A DNA stretch of 64,000 nucleotides from Halalkalicoccus jeotgali B3 (GTDB lineage: Archaea; Halobacteriota; Halobacteria; Halobacteriales; Halalkalicoccaceae): assembly GCF_000196895.1 (NCBI RefSeq), contig NC_014297.1, positions 496,001 through 560,000 of the forward strand, read 5' to 3'. The position numbers and the translations under genes were made by a program. The notes under the pieces were generated by a model, which worked only from the letters and a program-made list of their open reading frames with translations, ran no database searches and had not been told where the DNA came from. Shown here piece after piece: positions 1 to 8,646 of this stretch (within the stretch, counting starts at the first letter, position 1; each line of letters opens with the position of its first letter).

Positions 1-675
1 TGAAAGTTGAGCCGATGACTGCTCGGTGAGCGCGCCGTCGTCAAGAATGAGAACTCGATCGAACCGATCTGCAAGACGGCGATCGTGGCTTATGACGACA
101 AGTGCCATTTCTGTGCGGTCCCGGAGGTCAAATAGGAGATCAAGAACCTGAGCTGCTGTCTCAGGATCGAGCTGGCCAGTCGGCTCGTCAGCAAGAATAA
201 CGTCAGGTTGGTTCGCCAATGCCCGTGCAATGGCGACGCGCTGTTTTTCACCGCCACTAAGTGTAGCTGGATATTGGTCGGCCAGATCGGTGATGTCTAA
301 GGCGTCAAAGAGAGTATCCAGCCAGTCTTCGTCACGTTTACCTCGATGATCTTGAGGGACGGCAGCATTCTCACGTGCGGTTAGATCATCAATGAGTCGA
401 AAGTCCTGAAAGACGAATCCGACCGTTTCGCGTCGAATCCGGGCTCGTGTGCGCTCCGAACTCTCGCTAACATCGTGTCCGTCGACGACGAGTGTCCCTG
501 CAGTGGGCGAATCAAGTAACCCCAGTACGTTGAACAGAGTTGTCTTTCCAGATCCGCTCGGCCCTTGGATTAGAGTACTACTGTCGCGGTTGATCTGAAT
601 AGAAACTCCATCCAGAATTTCGTCCCCTCCTCGCTGGATAAGTAGTCCATCCGCTTGGAGTAGTGCCTGGTTCAT
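1..675 (-). CDS. ABC transporter ATP-binding protein (LolD/MacB type), 3' end outside window
   Basis: The reading frame opens at an ATG (complement of 673-675) and stays open to the window edge, giving 225 residues without a stop. It carries Walker A (GPSGSGKTT), the ABC signature LSGGEKQR, Walker B with ILADEPTG and the H-loop histidine in ISHD. This order and the spacing are those of LolD/MacB-type ATPases, which energise FtsX-like permeases on the cytoplasmic face of the membrane. The partner permease would be expected to the left, outside the window. An FtsX-like permease without an ATPase lies far away at 42910-45819, and whether the two work together cannot be told. Family assignment is secure; the substrate is unknown. 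Confidence 0.93.
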   Translation of the reverse strand, partial: MNQALLQADGLLIQRGGDEILDGVSIQINRDSSTLIQGPSGSGKTTLFNVLGLLDSPTAGTLVVDGHDVSESSERTRARIRRETVGFVFQDFRLIDDLTARENAAVPQDHRGKRDEDWLDTLFDALDITDLADQYPATLSGGEKQRVAIARALANQPDVILADEPTGQLDPETAAQVLDLLFDLRDRTEMALVVISHDRRLADRFDRVLILDDGALTEQSSAQLS

Positions 676-700
676 TCGTATGTATTGTTAGACGGGGAGC

Positions 701-710
701 TATGTATATT
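701..710 (-). promoter_or_regulatory. TATA box of the ABC ATPase gene
   Basis: On the minus strand an A/T-rich AATATACATA lies about 26-35 nt before the ATG at 675. That is the archaeal TATA position for a leaderless or nearly leaderless transcript. No Shine-Dalgarno sequence is seen before this ATG. Confidence 0.45.
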
Positions 711-927
711 TGTTGACCAATATAGTCAATGTTCTTGAAGGTTTCCTACATCAATTTAATTCAGCCGCTACGGTATAAGAGCAGTTTCGAATCAGACTAA
801 TCAGTTTTGAATTGTTTTGAGTAATTTATAGAATTTAGCAGTAGTTGTTGTGATTTAGGTGGATTCCTAATTAAGCAATAACCGCGCGCCTGAACAACTC
901 CTAAGGTAGTCGGTTCGGATCAACGAT

Positions 928-1038
928 CTATTCGTCTATTTCGGTACCACAGACGCTACAAAAGTTTGTTTGCCATGGTACAGTGACGCGAATCTTGCGA
1001 GGCTCATCACACTCTGGACAGTAGAGTTCTTTAGCCAT
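928..1038 (-). CDS. 36-aa CPxC micro zinc-finger protein
   Basis: This short gene encodes 36 residues from an ATG (complement of 1036-1038) to a TAG (928-930). It has one CPEC pair near residue 8 and a CSVC pair followed by G near residue 28, so four cysteines are placed to bind one zinc ion. Very small zinc-ribbon proteins with CPxCG-like pairs are abundant in haloarchaea, where some affect stress response and biofilm formation. The ORF ends in an acidic stretch typical of halophiles. It stands alone between two unrelated genes. The four regularly placed cysteines make a chance ORF unlikely; the specific role is unknown. Confidence 0.7.
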   Translation of the reverse strand: MAKELYCPECDEPRKIRVTVPWQTNFCSVCGTEIDE

Positions 1039-1308
1039 AGTATATCCCTCGATTCACCAGGCCCTGCTACTATTTGTACGCGTAAAATAGTATTGGAAAA
1101 AACCACCCGTATAATCAGTTGTATTAGACACCCTTCGTTCCGAACTATATTTCAGACCGGATTTTTGAAAATTCAGGGAGTATATCAAATCAACTGGGAA
1201 ATTAGTTGAAGGACTAGTAGGCTATTTGATTGTCAGTTTGTCAGATGTCTGTAGTTATTATAATTACGACCGAAAGAACAATAAACGGAATTCGAGAATG
1301 AAGTATAC

Positions 1309-2244
1309 ATGGAATTAGAAGATAGTCGACTCCTCATTACAGGAGGTGCTGGATTCATCGGTTCGCACCTCTCTGAGCAACTCCTTGCAGCCGGAAATGA
1401 AGTCGTTATTCTCGATAACTTTGCAAATAGCGAACCCGGAGATGTCCCCAACGAGGCAGAACTAGTTGAGGGCGATGTCACTGATCTCGCTGTTGTCAAC
1501 GAAGCTATTGATAGCGACATCGACGGCGTGTTCCACCTCGCAGCACGCAAATCGGTCAATGACGAGTGGCCGCGCCAGCAGTTCGAGGAGAACACTGCGA
1601 TGACCTATAATATTCTCAAGGCGATGGATCATTCTGATGTTTCTGAGATCGCTTTTACTTCCTCTTCGACAGTCTATGGGGAGGCCCCGCGTCCGACACC
1701 TGAGGACTACGCACCCGCAGAACCGATCAGTGTCTACGCGACGAGCAAGATCGCCGATGAAAGTCTGCTCTCGACGCACGCCCATACCCATGGAATGCGG
1801 GTGTGGACCTTTCGGTTCGCGAATATCGTCGGCCCGCGACTCCGTGGAGCGGTGATTCCCGACTTCGTCGAGAAGCTCCGGGCGAACCCCGAGACGCTGA
1901 CGATCCTCGGTAACGGTCGTCAGGAAAAGTCCTATATGTATATTGAGGACTGTCTGGACGCGATGAGCCACATCATTGAGCATACTGATCAACCAGTCAA
2001 TACGTTCAACCTCGGCACCCGAACGACGACTTCAGTCAATCAAATTGCTGATATCATTAGTGACGAACTCGGAGTAGATCCCAAGTATGAGTACACGGGT
2101 GGCGAGCGCGGCTGGACCGGCGATATTCCGAAGATGTGCCTCTCGATCGAGAAGCTCACAGGACTGGGGTGGGATGTCGAGCTCGAAAGCGACCAAGCGG
2201 TACGGAAGACAACCTGCGAACTCATAAACGAGATGAGCAACTAA
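1309..2244 (+). CDS. NAD-dependent sugar-nucleotide epimerase/dehydratase (GalE-like)
   Basis: 311 residues, the usual length for extended short-chain dehydrogenases acting on nucleotide sugars. TGGAGFIG at residues 11-18 is the Rossmann NAD-binding motif, and the catalytic pair is Tyr143/Lys147 in YATSK, with a serine cluster (TSSSTVYG) at about 117-124. The protein probably interconverts or dehydrates a UDP- or dTDP-sugar in the cytoplasm for glycan synthesis. The specific substrate cannot be read from sequence. The start at 1309 places the Rossmann strand directly after a short N-terminus. It stands alone but fits functionally with the nucleotidyltransferase at 28606-29343 and the glycan locus from 41 kb. 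Confidence 0.9.
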   Translation: MELEDSRLLITGGAGFIGSHLSEQLLAAGNEVVILDNFANSEPGDVPNEAELVEGDVTDLAVVNEAIDSDIDGVFHLAARKSVNDEWPRQQFEENTAMTYNILKAMDHSDVSEIAFTSSSTVYGEAPRPTPEDYAPAEPISVYATSKIADESLLSTHAHTHGMRVWTFRFANIVGPRLRGAVIPDFVEKLRANPETLTILGNGRQEKSYMYIEDCLDAMSHIIEHTDQPVNTFNLGTRTTTSVNQIADIISDELGVDPKYEYTGGERGWTGDIPKMCLSIEKLTGLGWDVELESDQAVRKTTCELINEMSN

Positions 2245-2347
2245 TCATCAGTCTATACATCAGTAAATTATAATAATTCAAACAAAATTTGTTCTGACTT
2301 GGTAACTCCTATCTCAAATTGAGGGTTATTTACTTTAGCGAGACAGT

Positions 2348-2743
2348 TCACTCACTGATTGTATTGTCTTCAGTTCTGATACGGTCTACAGAACGAGCCA
2401 GTCGTAAAGGCTTCAGATGTGAGATCACTCCTGCAGCGAGTGCGCGTCGGACATGGTCTGTAAATGCTCTCTGATCATCCGACAGACAGGCTAGCTTGGA
2501 GTCGGGATCGTATTTGATGGAACCACACTTAGCTAATGCCGGTAAGTCCCTCTCATGTATCGTTTTCCTAACAATCAGTGGTTGGATTCCGACTTGAGGC
2601 CCGATGTATTCGCTAAGTTCAGTGAGTCCAGCAGGATAGCTACACATGCGGAGGTAGCGAAGAATGTGCCAGCGATAGCGATTCTCCTCGTCTGGAACGT
2701 GCTCGGTGACGATTTTCGCATATTTAGAGTTGGTTCGTGACAT
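2348..2743 (-). CDS. Small winged-helix protein (haloarchaeal DUF7344-like)
   Basis: 131 residues. The middle (about residues 24-95) reads as a helical winged-helix fold: a 'WHILRYLR' helix, then a proline-containing turn before a second helix with LTELSEYIG. This arrangement resembles the haloarchaeal DUF7344 family of putative DNA-binding proteins. No sensor domain is visible. The gene is monocistronic, transcribed towards the epimerase gene, with A/T-rich sequence upstream. A regulatory role is inferred from the fold only. Confidence 0.6.
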   Translation of the reverse strand: MSRTNSKYAKIVTEHVPDEENRYRWHILRYLRMCSYPAGLTELSEYIGPQVGIQPLIVRKTIHERDLPALAKCGSIKYDPDSKLACLSDDQRAFTDHVRRALAAGVISHLKPLRLARSVDRIRTEDNTISE

Positions 2744-3015
2744 ACTATATCACTGTATTGGAGTAGCCTAATAAAATATTTCTGGTTATTAATTAAAATG
2801 AAATCTGAGATGGTAGAATAAACACTGTGCTGGTGATGTATTTCTGTCTGGTCAGCTAACATACAATTGTAGATTGCTGGTATTGTGATAGCATACAATA
2901 CAAATAAATTCACTGGGAAAATCGGATGGCTATAGTCAGGTAGCCTGCATTAACGGTAGACGAGGCTTAGAACACACAAAGCGGACCTGACACGGCTAAG
3001 AGTTGCTTTTCAATG

Positions 3016-4290
3016 TTACTCCCAGAATTTCGGCACTGTTCCTTCTATTTGATAGCCTTCCCCTTGATTGCTATCGGAAATCAATGTACGGCGTTCTCCA
3101 TCCATTGATAACGGCCCCATGACGTTCGTCAGCAAGATATCCCGCGTCTCTGTCCGGTAGAGCTCGTACCACTCGTCGCCATCGACACTCGCGAGCACAA
3201 CCGAATCCTCGGCCGTTTCGTGCATTGGGGAGTAACCAAACGGCATGAGACAGAGCTCGCGTCCCGTTTCGAGGTCCTCGCGGATATGCCAGCGTCGCCG
3301 AGCGTACATCTCCATCGTGTCATCTTCCGGGTCAGTCTCGATCTCAACATGGACCCGCTCGAAATCATCTGCCTCCTCAGGAACGTCATTCGGGCCATCG
3401 CGCTCCCAACGGAGGATCCCCTCCGGATCGCCGTCGCTCCCGAGAGTGATGCAATCCTTGAACGCGGCGATCTGCGTGACCATCGTAATCGCACCGCGAT
3501 CGTCGATCTCTTTCCATGACTCCCCGAGGTCGTCGCTCCAGTAGAGTTGGGAATTGCCGTGGTCGCCGACGGCGACCCAAATACGCTCGGCATACGGGTC
3601 GTATTCGACATCGTGGATGTGGTTGTTCGCTGCGTCGGTAGTGTTGACTTCTGGCTCAAGGATTTGCTTGAAGGACTGTCCACCGTCTGTCGAGAGAATC
3701 ACCTCATTACCGTGTTTGCCCGCTTCGTAGTCCGAGAGCTTGTAACAGGAGATAACGACAATGTCCTCGTAGGCAACATGACCTAGACTGTTCGAGACCC
3801 TGCCGTAGTCGAACTGGTAAAGCGTCTCTGAATCCGTGTGGTCCTCGTTGATGAGTTCGATCGTACCGCCCTCTTCGCCTCGGCCCCCGACGGCGGCGAT
3901 GATCCGTCCGCTCTCAGGAACGATGACTGTCTGGACGTTGCCATCAGCCACCCCCTCGAAGGAATACAAGACTTCAGTTGTCTTCCACCAGTCATCACTG
4001 ACCAGTACGCGCGGGCCATCGCGCCCATAGATACGTTCGTTCTGGTCGATCCAGACAGGTTGGCCGGCCTCACGTTTGTCGTGAACTTCAAGATCGTAGT
4101 GCGTATACGGCCGTCCATCACCGCCCTCCGGTTCGGGTCGTTCTTCTTCGGACTCCTCCTTGCTGGATTCGTCATTCCTGTCAGCCGATCCGTCGGACGA
4201 CTCTGTCTCCTGACTTCCGATACATCCCGCGAGCGTGACGCCCGAGCCGATTGTTGCTGCCGATGCTACGATGAACTTTCTACGATCCAT
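3016..4290 (-). CDS. Tat-exported lipoprotein with Asp-box/beta-propeller sequence (paralogue 1)
   Basis: 424 residues from the ATG at 4290. A longer frame exists upstream, but this start puts the twin-arginine signal (MDRRKF) at the very N-terminus, followed by a hydrophobic stretch and the lipobox LAGC, so the protein should be exported folded and lipid-anchored. A Ser/Glu/Asp-rich linker (about 25-60) follows. The rest has repeats of sialidase/BNR Asp-box type, for example STDGGQSF and SDDLGESW, which mark beta-propeller blades. No sialidase catalytic set was recognised, so a binding or carbohydrate-related role is only possible. It is nearly collinear with the lipoprotein at 8647-9927, a clear duplication. 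Confidence 0.8.
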   Translation of the reverse strand: MDRRKFIVASAATIGSGVTLAGCIGSQETESSDGSADRNDESSKEESEEERPEPEGGDGRPYTHYDLEVHDKREAGQPVWIDQNERIYGRDGPRVLVSDDWWKTTEVLYSFEGVADGNVQTVIVPESGRIIAAVGGRGEEGGTIELINEDHTDSETLYQFDYGRVSNSLGHVAYEDIVVISCYKLSDYEAGKHGNEVILSTDGGQSFKQILEPEVNTTDAANNHIHDVEYDPYAERIWVAVGDHGNSQLYWSDDLGESWKEIDDRGAITMVTQIAAFKDCITLGSDGDPEGILRWERDGPNDVPEEADDFERVHVEIETDPEDDTMEMYARRRWHIREDLETGRELCLMPFGYSPMHETAEDSVVLASVDGDEWYELYRTETRDILLTNVMGPLSMDGERRTLISDSNQGEGYQIEGTVPKFWE

Positions 4291-4945
4291 AACAAAAGAT
4301 AGATATTTTATGCTAATAGTCCTTTTGGCTGATAAGTACGTATTAATTACTATTGGTGGGTGACTAAAGCTGTTATCGATAGCATATGCCACTTCCCTCT
4401 ATAGGAGGCTATACGACTTCGTATCAAATAGCAGATTGATTTCGCTGGCAACAATAGCTGGACTATTCTGCTGGATTACTTGGCGCACCGATGTAGAACT
4501 AGATGCCGTAATGGCCATTCTCTCCTGCCAGATACTAGTGAAGGTCTCTTGATCGGGGAGGAAGGTCTCATCATCGTGTCCTCATGGTCGTCAGCGACAA
4601 CTGTGACGACGAGAGTATCATCCTTAGTGTTCCAAGATAAGGGTCAAAATAGAAGGCGAGTAAGGGTGGAAGCCTGTCTGTGATAGAACACGATTCTTCA
4701 TAGATAGTGGAAGTTACATCATATATAATATGTACTGATATGTCACTATCAATTGCGCTGATTCAGGACGGATTGCGGGCCAATTATTGGCTGTTAGAAG
4801 ACATATATGGTATTCAACAATACATCTCAGCATGTGTATAATCCAAAACGTCTCCAAATATTTCAGTGAAATCAACTTACCAATCAGATATTACTATTAT
4901 GTCTCTCGTAAGATGAATGAAGTGCTCCGTAAGAAGAGCATCGCT
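4291..4945. other. 655-nt gap without a convincing gene
   Basis: A/T-rich sequence holding the back-to-back promoters of the lipoprotein (minus) and the repeat protein (plus). Short open frames here lack motifs, and their composition does not look coding. I see no RNA gene or repeat. Confidence 0.5.
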
Positions 4946-6070
4946 ATGAGCCAAGACGATTCACCGCACGACCGAACGCGTCGCACAGTATTGAAAACGA
5001 CCGGAATGGCAACGATCGGTTTAGTTGGATTCTCCGGTGTTGGAGCAGCCCACGATGATAAGAAAGACGAGGACGACGAATCATACTTCCAGGGCTTTCG
5101 CCACGGATACTACAGTCAGAAGAAGGACGACGAAAAAGTTCACAAGGACGGGTATCGAGACGGGAAGAAGCAGTGTCGCAAATACAAAGGCAAAGATGGG
5201 TACTTTGCAGGAGTCTACGACAGCTATCATGGGAAAGGCAAACGCAAGCACCATGATGATGGATACCACGATGGCTATCGCTACGGGAAGAAGAAAGGTC
5301 ACGAATATGATGGAGAAAACAACAAGCAGTCGTATTTCCTAAGCTTTATTTACGGCTATTACAGCGAGAAGAAGAAGGAGTGGGGCGAGGATAACGAAAG
5401 CTATCAGAAGGGCTATGACGACGGTGTGAACAAGTGCCAGCGGTACGACGGGGAAGACGAGTACTTCCGCGGCTTCCACCACGGCTATCACCACGAGAGC
5501 AAAGAGACCTCAAAGGACGAGGAGGGATACGACGACGGGAAGAAAAAGCGTCACCGTCGCGGCGATAGGGACAAGAAGGACCATAAGCACGATTACGACA
5601 AGAAGGACGACGGTCACGACAACAAAGATAAAAAAGACAACGAAAAAGATCACAAAGACGGTAAGAAGGACGGTCATAAACGCGACGGAAAAGACAAAAA
5701 AGACGACCATCACGACAAAGACAAAAAAGATCACAAACACGGTCACGACGATAAGGACAATAAGAAAGACGACGACCATCACGACCACGACAAGGACAAA
5801 AAGGACGACCACCACGACGACAAAGACAAGAAGAAGGGCTACGACGACGGCTACCACCACGGGGAGAAGAAGAGTCCTAAATCTAAGGACGATTACGACG
5901 ACGAGGACAAGAAGGACGACCACCACGACGACAAAGACAAGGACAAGAAAGACGACGACCACCACGACGACAAAGACAAGGACAAGAAAGACGACGACCA
6001 CCACCACGATCACGACGATAAGGACCGTAAGAAAGACGACGACCATCACGACCACGACAAGGAAAAATAA
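4946..6070 (+). CDS. Tat-exported His/Asp/Lys-rich repeat protein
   Basis: 374 residues from the ATG at 4946. Upstream in-frame ATGs exist, but this one places the twin-arginine motif (TRRTVLK) at about residue 12, before a hydrophobic core ending in VGAAH. Residues about 40-200 hold three to four imperfect repeats of some 45 residues built on 'YFxGFxHGYYS' and 'GYDDGKK'. From about 200 to the end the protein is almost only D, K and H in blocks such as DKKDDHHD. Such composition suggests binding of divalent metal or polyelectrolyte at the cell surface, but that is inference. I recognise no family. It lies between two paralogous Tat lipoproteins and upstream of another Tat protein with a shorter HDK-rich stretch. 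Confidence 0.82.
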   Translation: MSQDDSPHDRTRRTVLKTTGMATIGLVGFSGVGAAHDDKKDEDDESYFQGFRHGYYSQKKDDEKVHKDGYRDGKKQCRKYKGKDGYFAGVYDSYHGKGKRKHHDDGYHDGYRYGKKKGHEYDGENNKQSYFLSFIYGYYSEKKKEWGEDNESYQKGYDDGVNKCQRYDGEDEYFRGFHHGYHHESKETSKDEEGYDDGKKKRHRRGDRDKKDHKHDYDKKDDGHDNKDKKDNEKDHKDGKKDGHKRDGKDKKDDHHDKDKKDHKHGHDDKDNKKDDDHHDHDKDKKDDHHDDKDKKKGYDDGYHHGEKKSPKSKDDYDDEDKKDDHHDDKDKDKKDDDHHDDKDKDKKDDDHHHDHDDKDRKKDDDHHDHDKEK

Positions 6071-6258
6071 GCATAGCGTTGACCCAGTAGGAAACATCAC
6101 AAAACCTACTGCGGCTCAAACCTGTCGTGACGATTTCCCCATCTCTCATATTGGGATGCCTTCGGAGCAATCTTCGATTGTAGGATGAAACAGTCTTTTG
6201 GCGCGACTTGAGAGGCTACCCTTGAATAGAGAAGTTCAGTTCTCAAGGATGTCTAATT

Positions 6259-6526
6259 ATGACTATTTCGTATTCGTCACTATCTTTAGCCTCCCAGATG
6301 ACGCGATCTGTATTCTCTGTGCTCACGAAATGGCGACTCCGAATGCTTGTAGCGCTCTCAGTGGTAGCTCCGACTGTCGGCATCTGCTCTCACCACTTAT
6401 ACCGGTGGTAAACTGGCGAACGGCTGGTTTATCGGACCAGTGGTGCCCGTCGAGATCGTGGTTGTTGTCTCAGCAATCAGTTACTACGAACAGGAAACAC
6501 GCCGGAATCTAGTAAAGCGACTATAA
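6259..6526 (+). pseudogene. Possible frameshifted small membrane protein
   Basis: From the ATG at 6259 one frame gives a hydrophobic segment (RMLVALSVVAPTVG) and stops. A neighbouring frame then continues with a second hydrophobic segment (VPVEIVVVVSAISYYEQE) and a basic tail ending at TAA 6524-6526. Joined by one frameshift near 6410 they would form a two-helix membrane protein of about 88 residues. Alternatively both stretches are chance. The rest of 6071-6885 shows no gene. Confidence 0.3.
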
Positions 6527-6885
6527 CCCAGCTTCAGTTGTGAGCTACTCTACTTCGTTCACTGAAATCTGATCTGATCATTGAGAGTTAGGCAGCTGGA
6601 TATATCTCTAACAAATGTTCAAAAAGGCCCTATCGTCGGGGATACCCAGTTTGATCACAGCTGTGGTCCTGATTTGTTATCGGAGAGGTGAGAAAGGACT
6701 GTGGATTAGTATGGAAAATATCACTTGGTCATTAGTCGACTGTTCATCCCGTCAAAGAAAATATCGCCACATGGGTGTTGATAGAAAAAACTTATAGACT
6801 TTCGTATAATATATGATCACCAAGTTAGATAATTTTAAATAGTGTAGTGTTATTGTTGCGTACACACTGAGTACATCAGTGTGTG

Positions 6886-7536
6886 ATGGATATGGAAGGA
6901 CCTGACAGGAACGGCGACGCAACGCGACGAACACTGTTGAAAGTGCTTGCAGCTGCTGGCCTTACCGGCACTGGGATCGCGGCTACGAGTGGATCCGCAG
7001 CAGCGCACGAATCGGACCACAAGAAAGAGTGGTGCGAAGACGAAGATCACCACCATAAGAAAGGACACGGAAGAGGCCACGGCAAATTCGATAAAGATTA
7101 TCACCGATATAAGTGCAAGCTGGAGCGTGATGGGGAGATCGTCGATGAATGCGATGCTGTTGACGAGTGTGAGGTCGGTGATGACGTAACGTATACCGGG
7201 ACGCTACTCGTCACTGCTGTTGAGCTGAGCGATGACAATGAGGTCCTCGTGAGTGGTGAGCTGGAAGGAACACTCGACGGTGACAATTGTGAAGAAATAG
7301 AGGAGACGTTCGAGGACGTTTCCATTGGAACCCTTCAGGAGATTTTTACTGTTCGTCCCGCTGACGATCCGGAAGACTGTCCCATTCTGGAAATCAATAT
7401 CGGTGGCCTCTGTCTCGAACTCCTTGGTCTTCAGGTTCAGCTTGAAACCATTGAAATCGATCCCGTGGGTATCATTGGTGAGGACAATCTCGTGAGCGAC
7501 CTCCTCTGCGATCTGCTCCGTCGTCTCAGCTTCTAA
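6886..7536 (+). CDS. Tat-exported protein of unknown function, Cys-containing C-terminal domain
   Basis: 216 residues from ATG 6886; the codon just before it is an in-frame GTG. The Tat signal (TRRTLLK) and Ala-rich hydrophobic core end at SAAAH. Residues about 40-65 are His/Lys/Glu-rich, echoing the repeat protein upstream. The remainder is acidic with scattered cysteines. Its C-terminus, a leucine-rich 'LLGLQVQLETIEID' followed by 'DLLCDLL', resembles a small secreted family in actinobacteria and haloarchaea that ends in LLGLxVxLDxVxLDI and LLCxxAxLL. The family match is from memory. No enzymatic motif is visible. Confidence 0.72.
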   Translation: MDMEGPDRNGDATRRTLLKVLAAAGLTGTGIAATSGSAAAHESDHKKEWCEDEDHHHKKGHGRGHGKFDKDYHRYKCKLERDGEIVDECDAVDECEVGDDVTYTGTLLVTAVELSDDNEVLVSGELEGTLDGDNCEEIEETFEDVSIGTLQEIFTVRPADDPEDCPILEINIGGLCLELLGLQVQLETIEIDPVGIIGEDNLVSDLLCDLLRRLSF

Positions 7537-7560
7537 TACTCTTCGCTGTATTTAGCGACC

Positions 7561-7567
7561 TTTTTTT
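7561..7567 (+). terminator. Oligo-T terminator after the 216-aa Tat protein gene
   Basis: A run of seven T residues lies about 25 nt after the TAA of the preceding gene. Archaeal polymerase terminates at such runs without a hairpin. Confidence 0.45.
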
Positions 7568-7652
7568 GAGTGATATAGTTAATATATGATAATAAAGAGT
7601 CAAATCGGGGTACAAATCCTGCCATAGCGACTGTCACCAATTGGTTGTTTCA

Positions 7653-8405
7653 CTAACCGATCATACGAACGAGCGTTAGAATATCCTGAAAATCAACTAC
7701 ACCGTTGTCGTTAAAATCAAGCATGAGAATTATTGAGGAGTTTTCGTTCTCAGTCGACGCAGATCCGTTCTCATTTGATGAGGAAGCGTTTGAATCACCT
7801 GCAGCAGATTCGGCTACATTAGATTGCGTGTTGCCAGCCTCCCTCTCCGTTGTGTCTGTATCCTCAGAGTCCGTATCAGTAGAGGTGCCTGTAGTTGACT
7901 CATTAGTATCCTCCTGTGGAGACGAGGCTGATCCATCCGTAGCGATATCACTGTTCTGATCTCCTGTCTCGTTAACTCCACTCCCGGTGAGCTGCCCAGC
8001 AGTTTCTGTTGCACTTCCGGCGATCTCAACCTGGACAGAAGCCGATTTCTGACCCGTTGACGTCGGTGAGAACTGGATACTGATTGTACGTGACTCGTTC
8101 GCCTGGAGCGTGAATGGAGCATCACCATCTACAACGGTGAACTGATCCGCATCCGACCCCGTGATCTCTACTTCAGTAATAGGGAGTGTCTGGTCTGTTG
8201 GATTTGGTTGAGAGACGGTTCGTACAACACTGGATCCGACGACAGTCTCTCCGAAATTCAGCGTCTGTTGTGCTCCGACGGGTGTCATACCGAGCCCGGT
8301 CGCGCCGATCCCGATCCCCGCGGCTGTACCCGTTGTTCGAAGCACGCGTCGTCGAGAAACAGCCTCTTTCCAGTTGGCTTCCTTTGATAGTACTGAGTCT
8401 AACAT
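7653..8405 (-). CDS. Tat-exported protein with choice-of-anchor-D-like domain and C-terminal dockerin-like repeat
   Basis: 250 residues from the ATG at 8405, chosen over one nine codons upstream because it gives a normal Tat signal (SRRRVLRTTG, then a Gly/Ala core ending PVGAQQ). Residues about 45-140 resemble the ASH/choice-of-anchor-D beta-sandwich (FGETVVGSS..., ADQFTV, ISIQFSPTSTGQKSA). A long Ser/Thr/Glu/Asp linker follows. The last about 20 residues contain DFNDNGVVDFQD, a calcium-binding F-hand loop as in type I dockerins. Only one repeat is present, whereas classical dockerins have two. The protein is probably surface-exposed. No cohesin partner is seen in the window. Confidence 0.75.
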   Translation of the reverse strand: MLDSVLSKEANWKEAVSRRRVLRTTGTAAGIGIGATGLGMTPVGAQQTLNFGETVVGSSVVRTVSQPNPTDQTLPITEVEITGSDADQFTVVDGDAPFTLQANESRTISIQFSPTSTGQKSASVQVEIAGSATETAGQLTGSGVNETGDQNSDIATDGSASSPQEDTNESTTGTSTDTDSEDTDTTEREAGNTQSNVAESAAGDSNASSSNENGSASTENENSSIILMLDFNDNGVVDFQDILTLVRMIG

Positions 8406-8646
8406 CACTACATATTTGACTTGTCTATACACTTAGTATTCAGAATAACTAAAGTAAAAGATGAGTAAAAACTAGAATATTGAAAAGACCCAACAGTTCC
8501 AATTGATGATTTGAGATCATGCCGGGCGAGAAGAAGTGCGCATTCACGCGGTAATAGGGTGCTACGGAATGGACTGGATTCGACCGCGTCCTCTCGACTG
8601 GATCAGAACAGGTGTCAACGAGGGAAATGATCGTTCGGTGACCGGG

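Noticed and set aside
4480-4683. Short open frame upstream of the repeat protein
   Set aside because: No motif, no promoter, non-haloarchaeal composition.
5510-6100. A 196-codon Val-rich minus-strand open frame
   Set aside because: It is the complement of the D/K/H codon repeats (GAC, AAG, CAC read as V, L/F, V). It has no start context or conserved feature.
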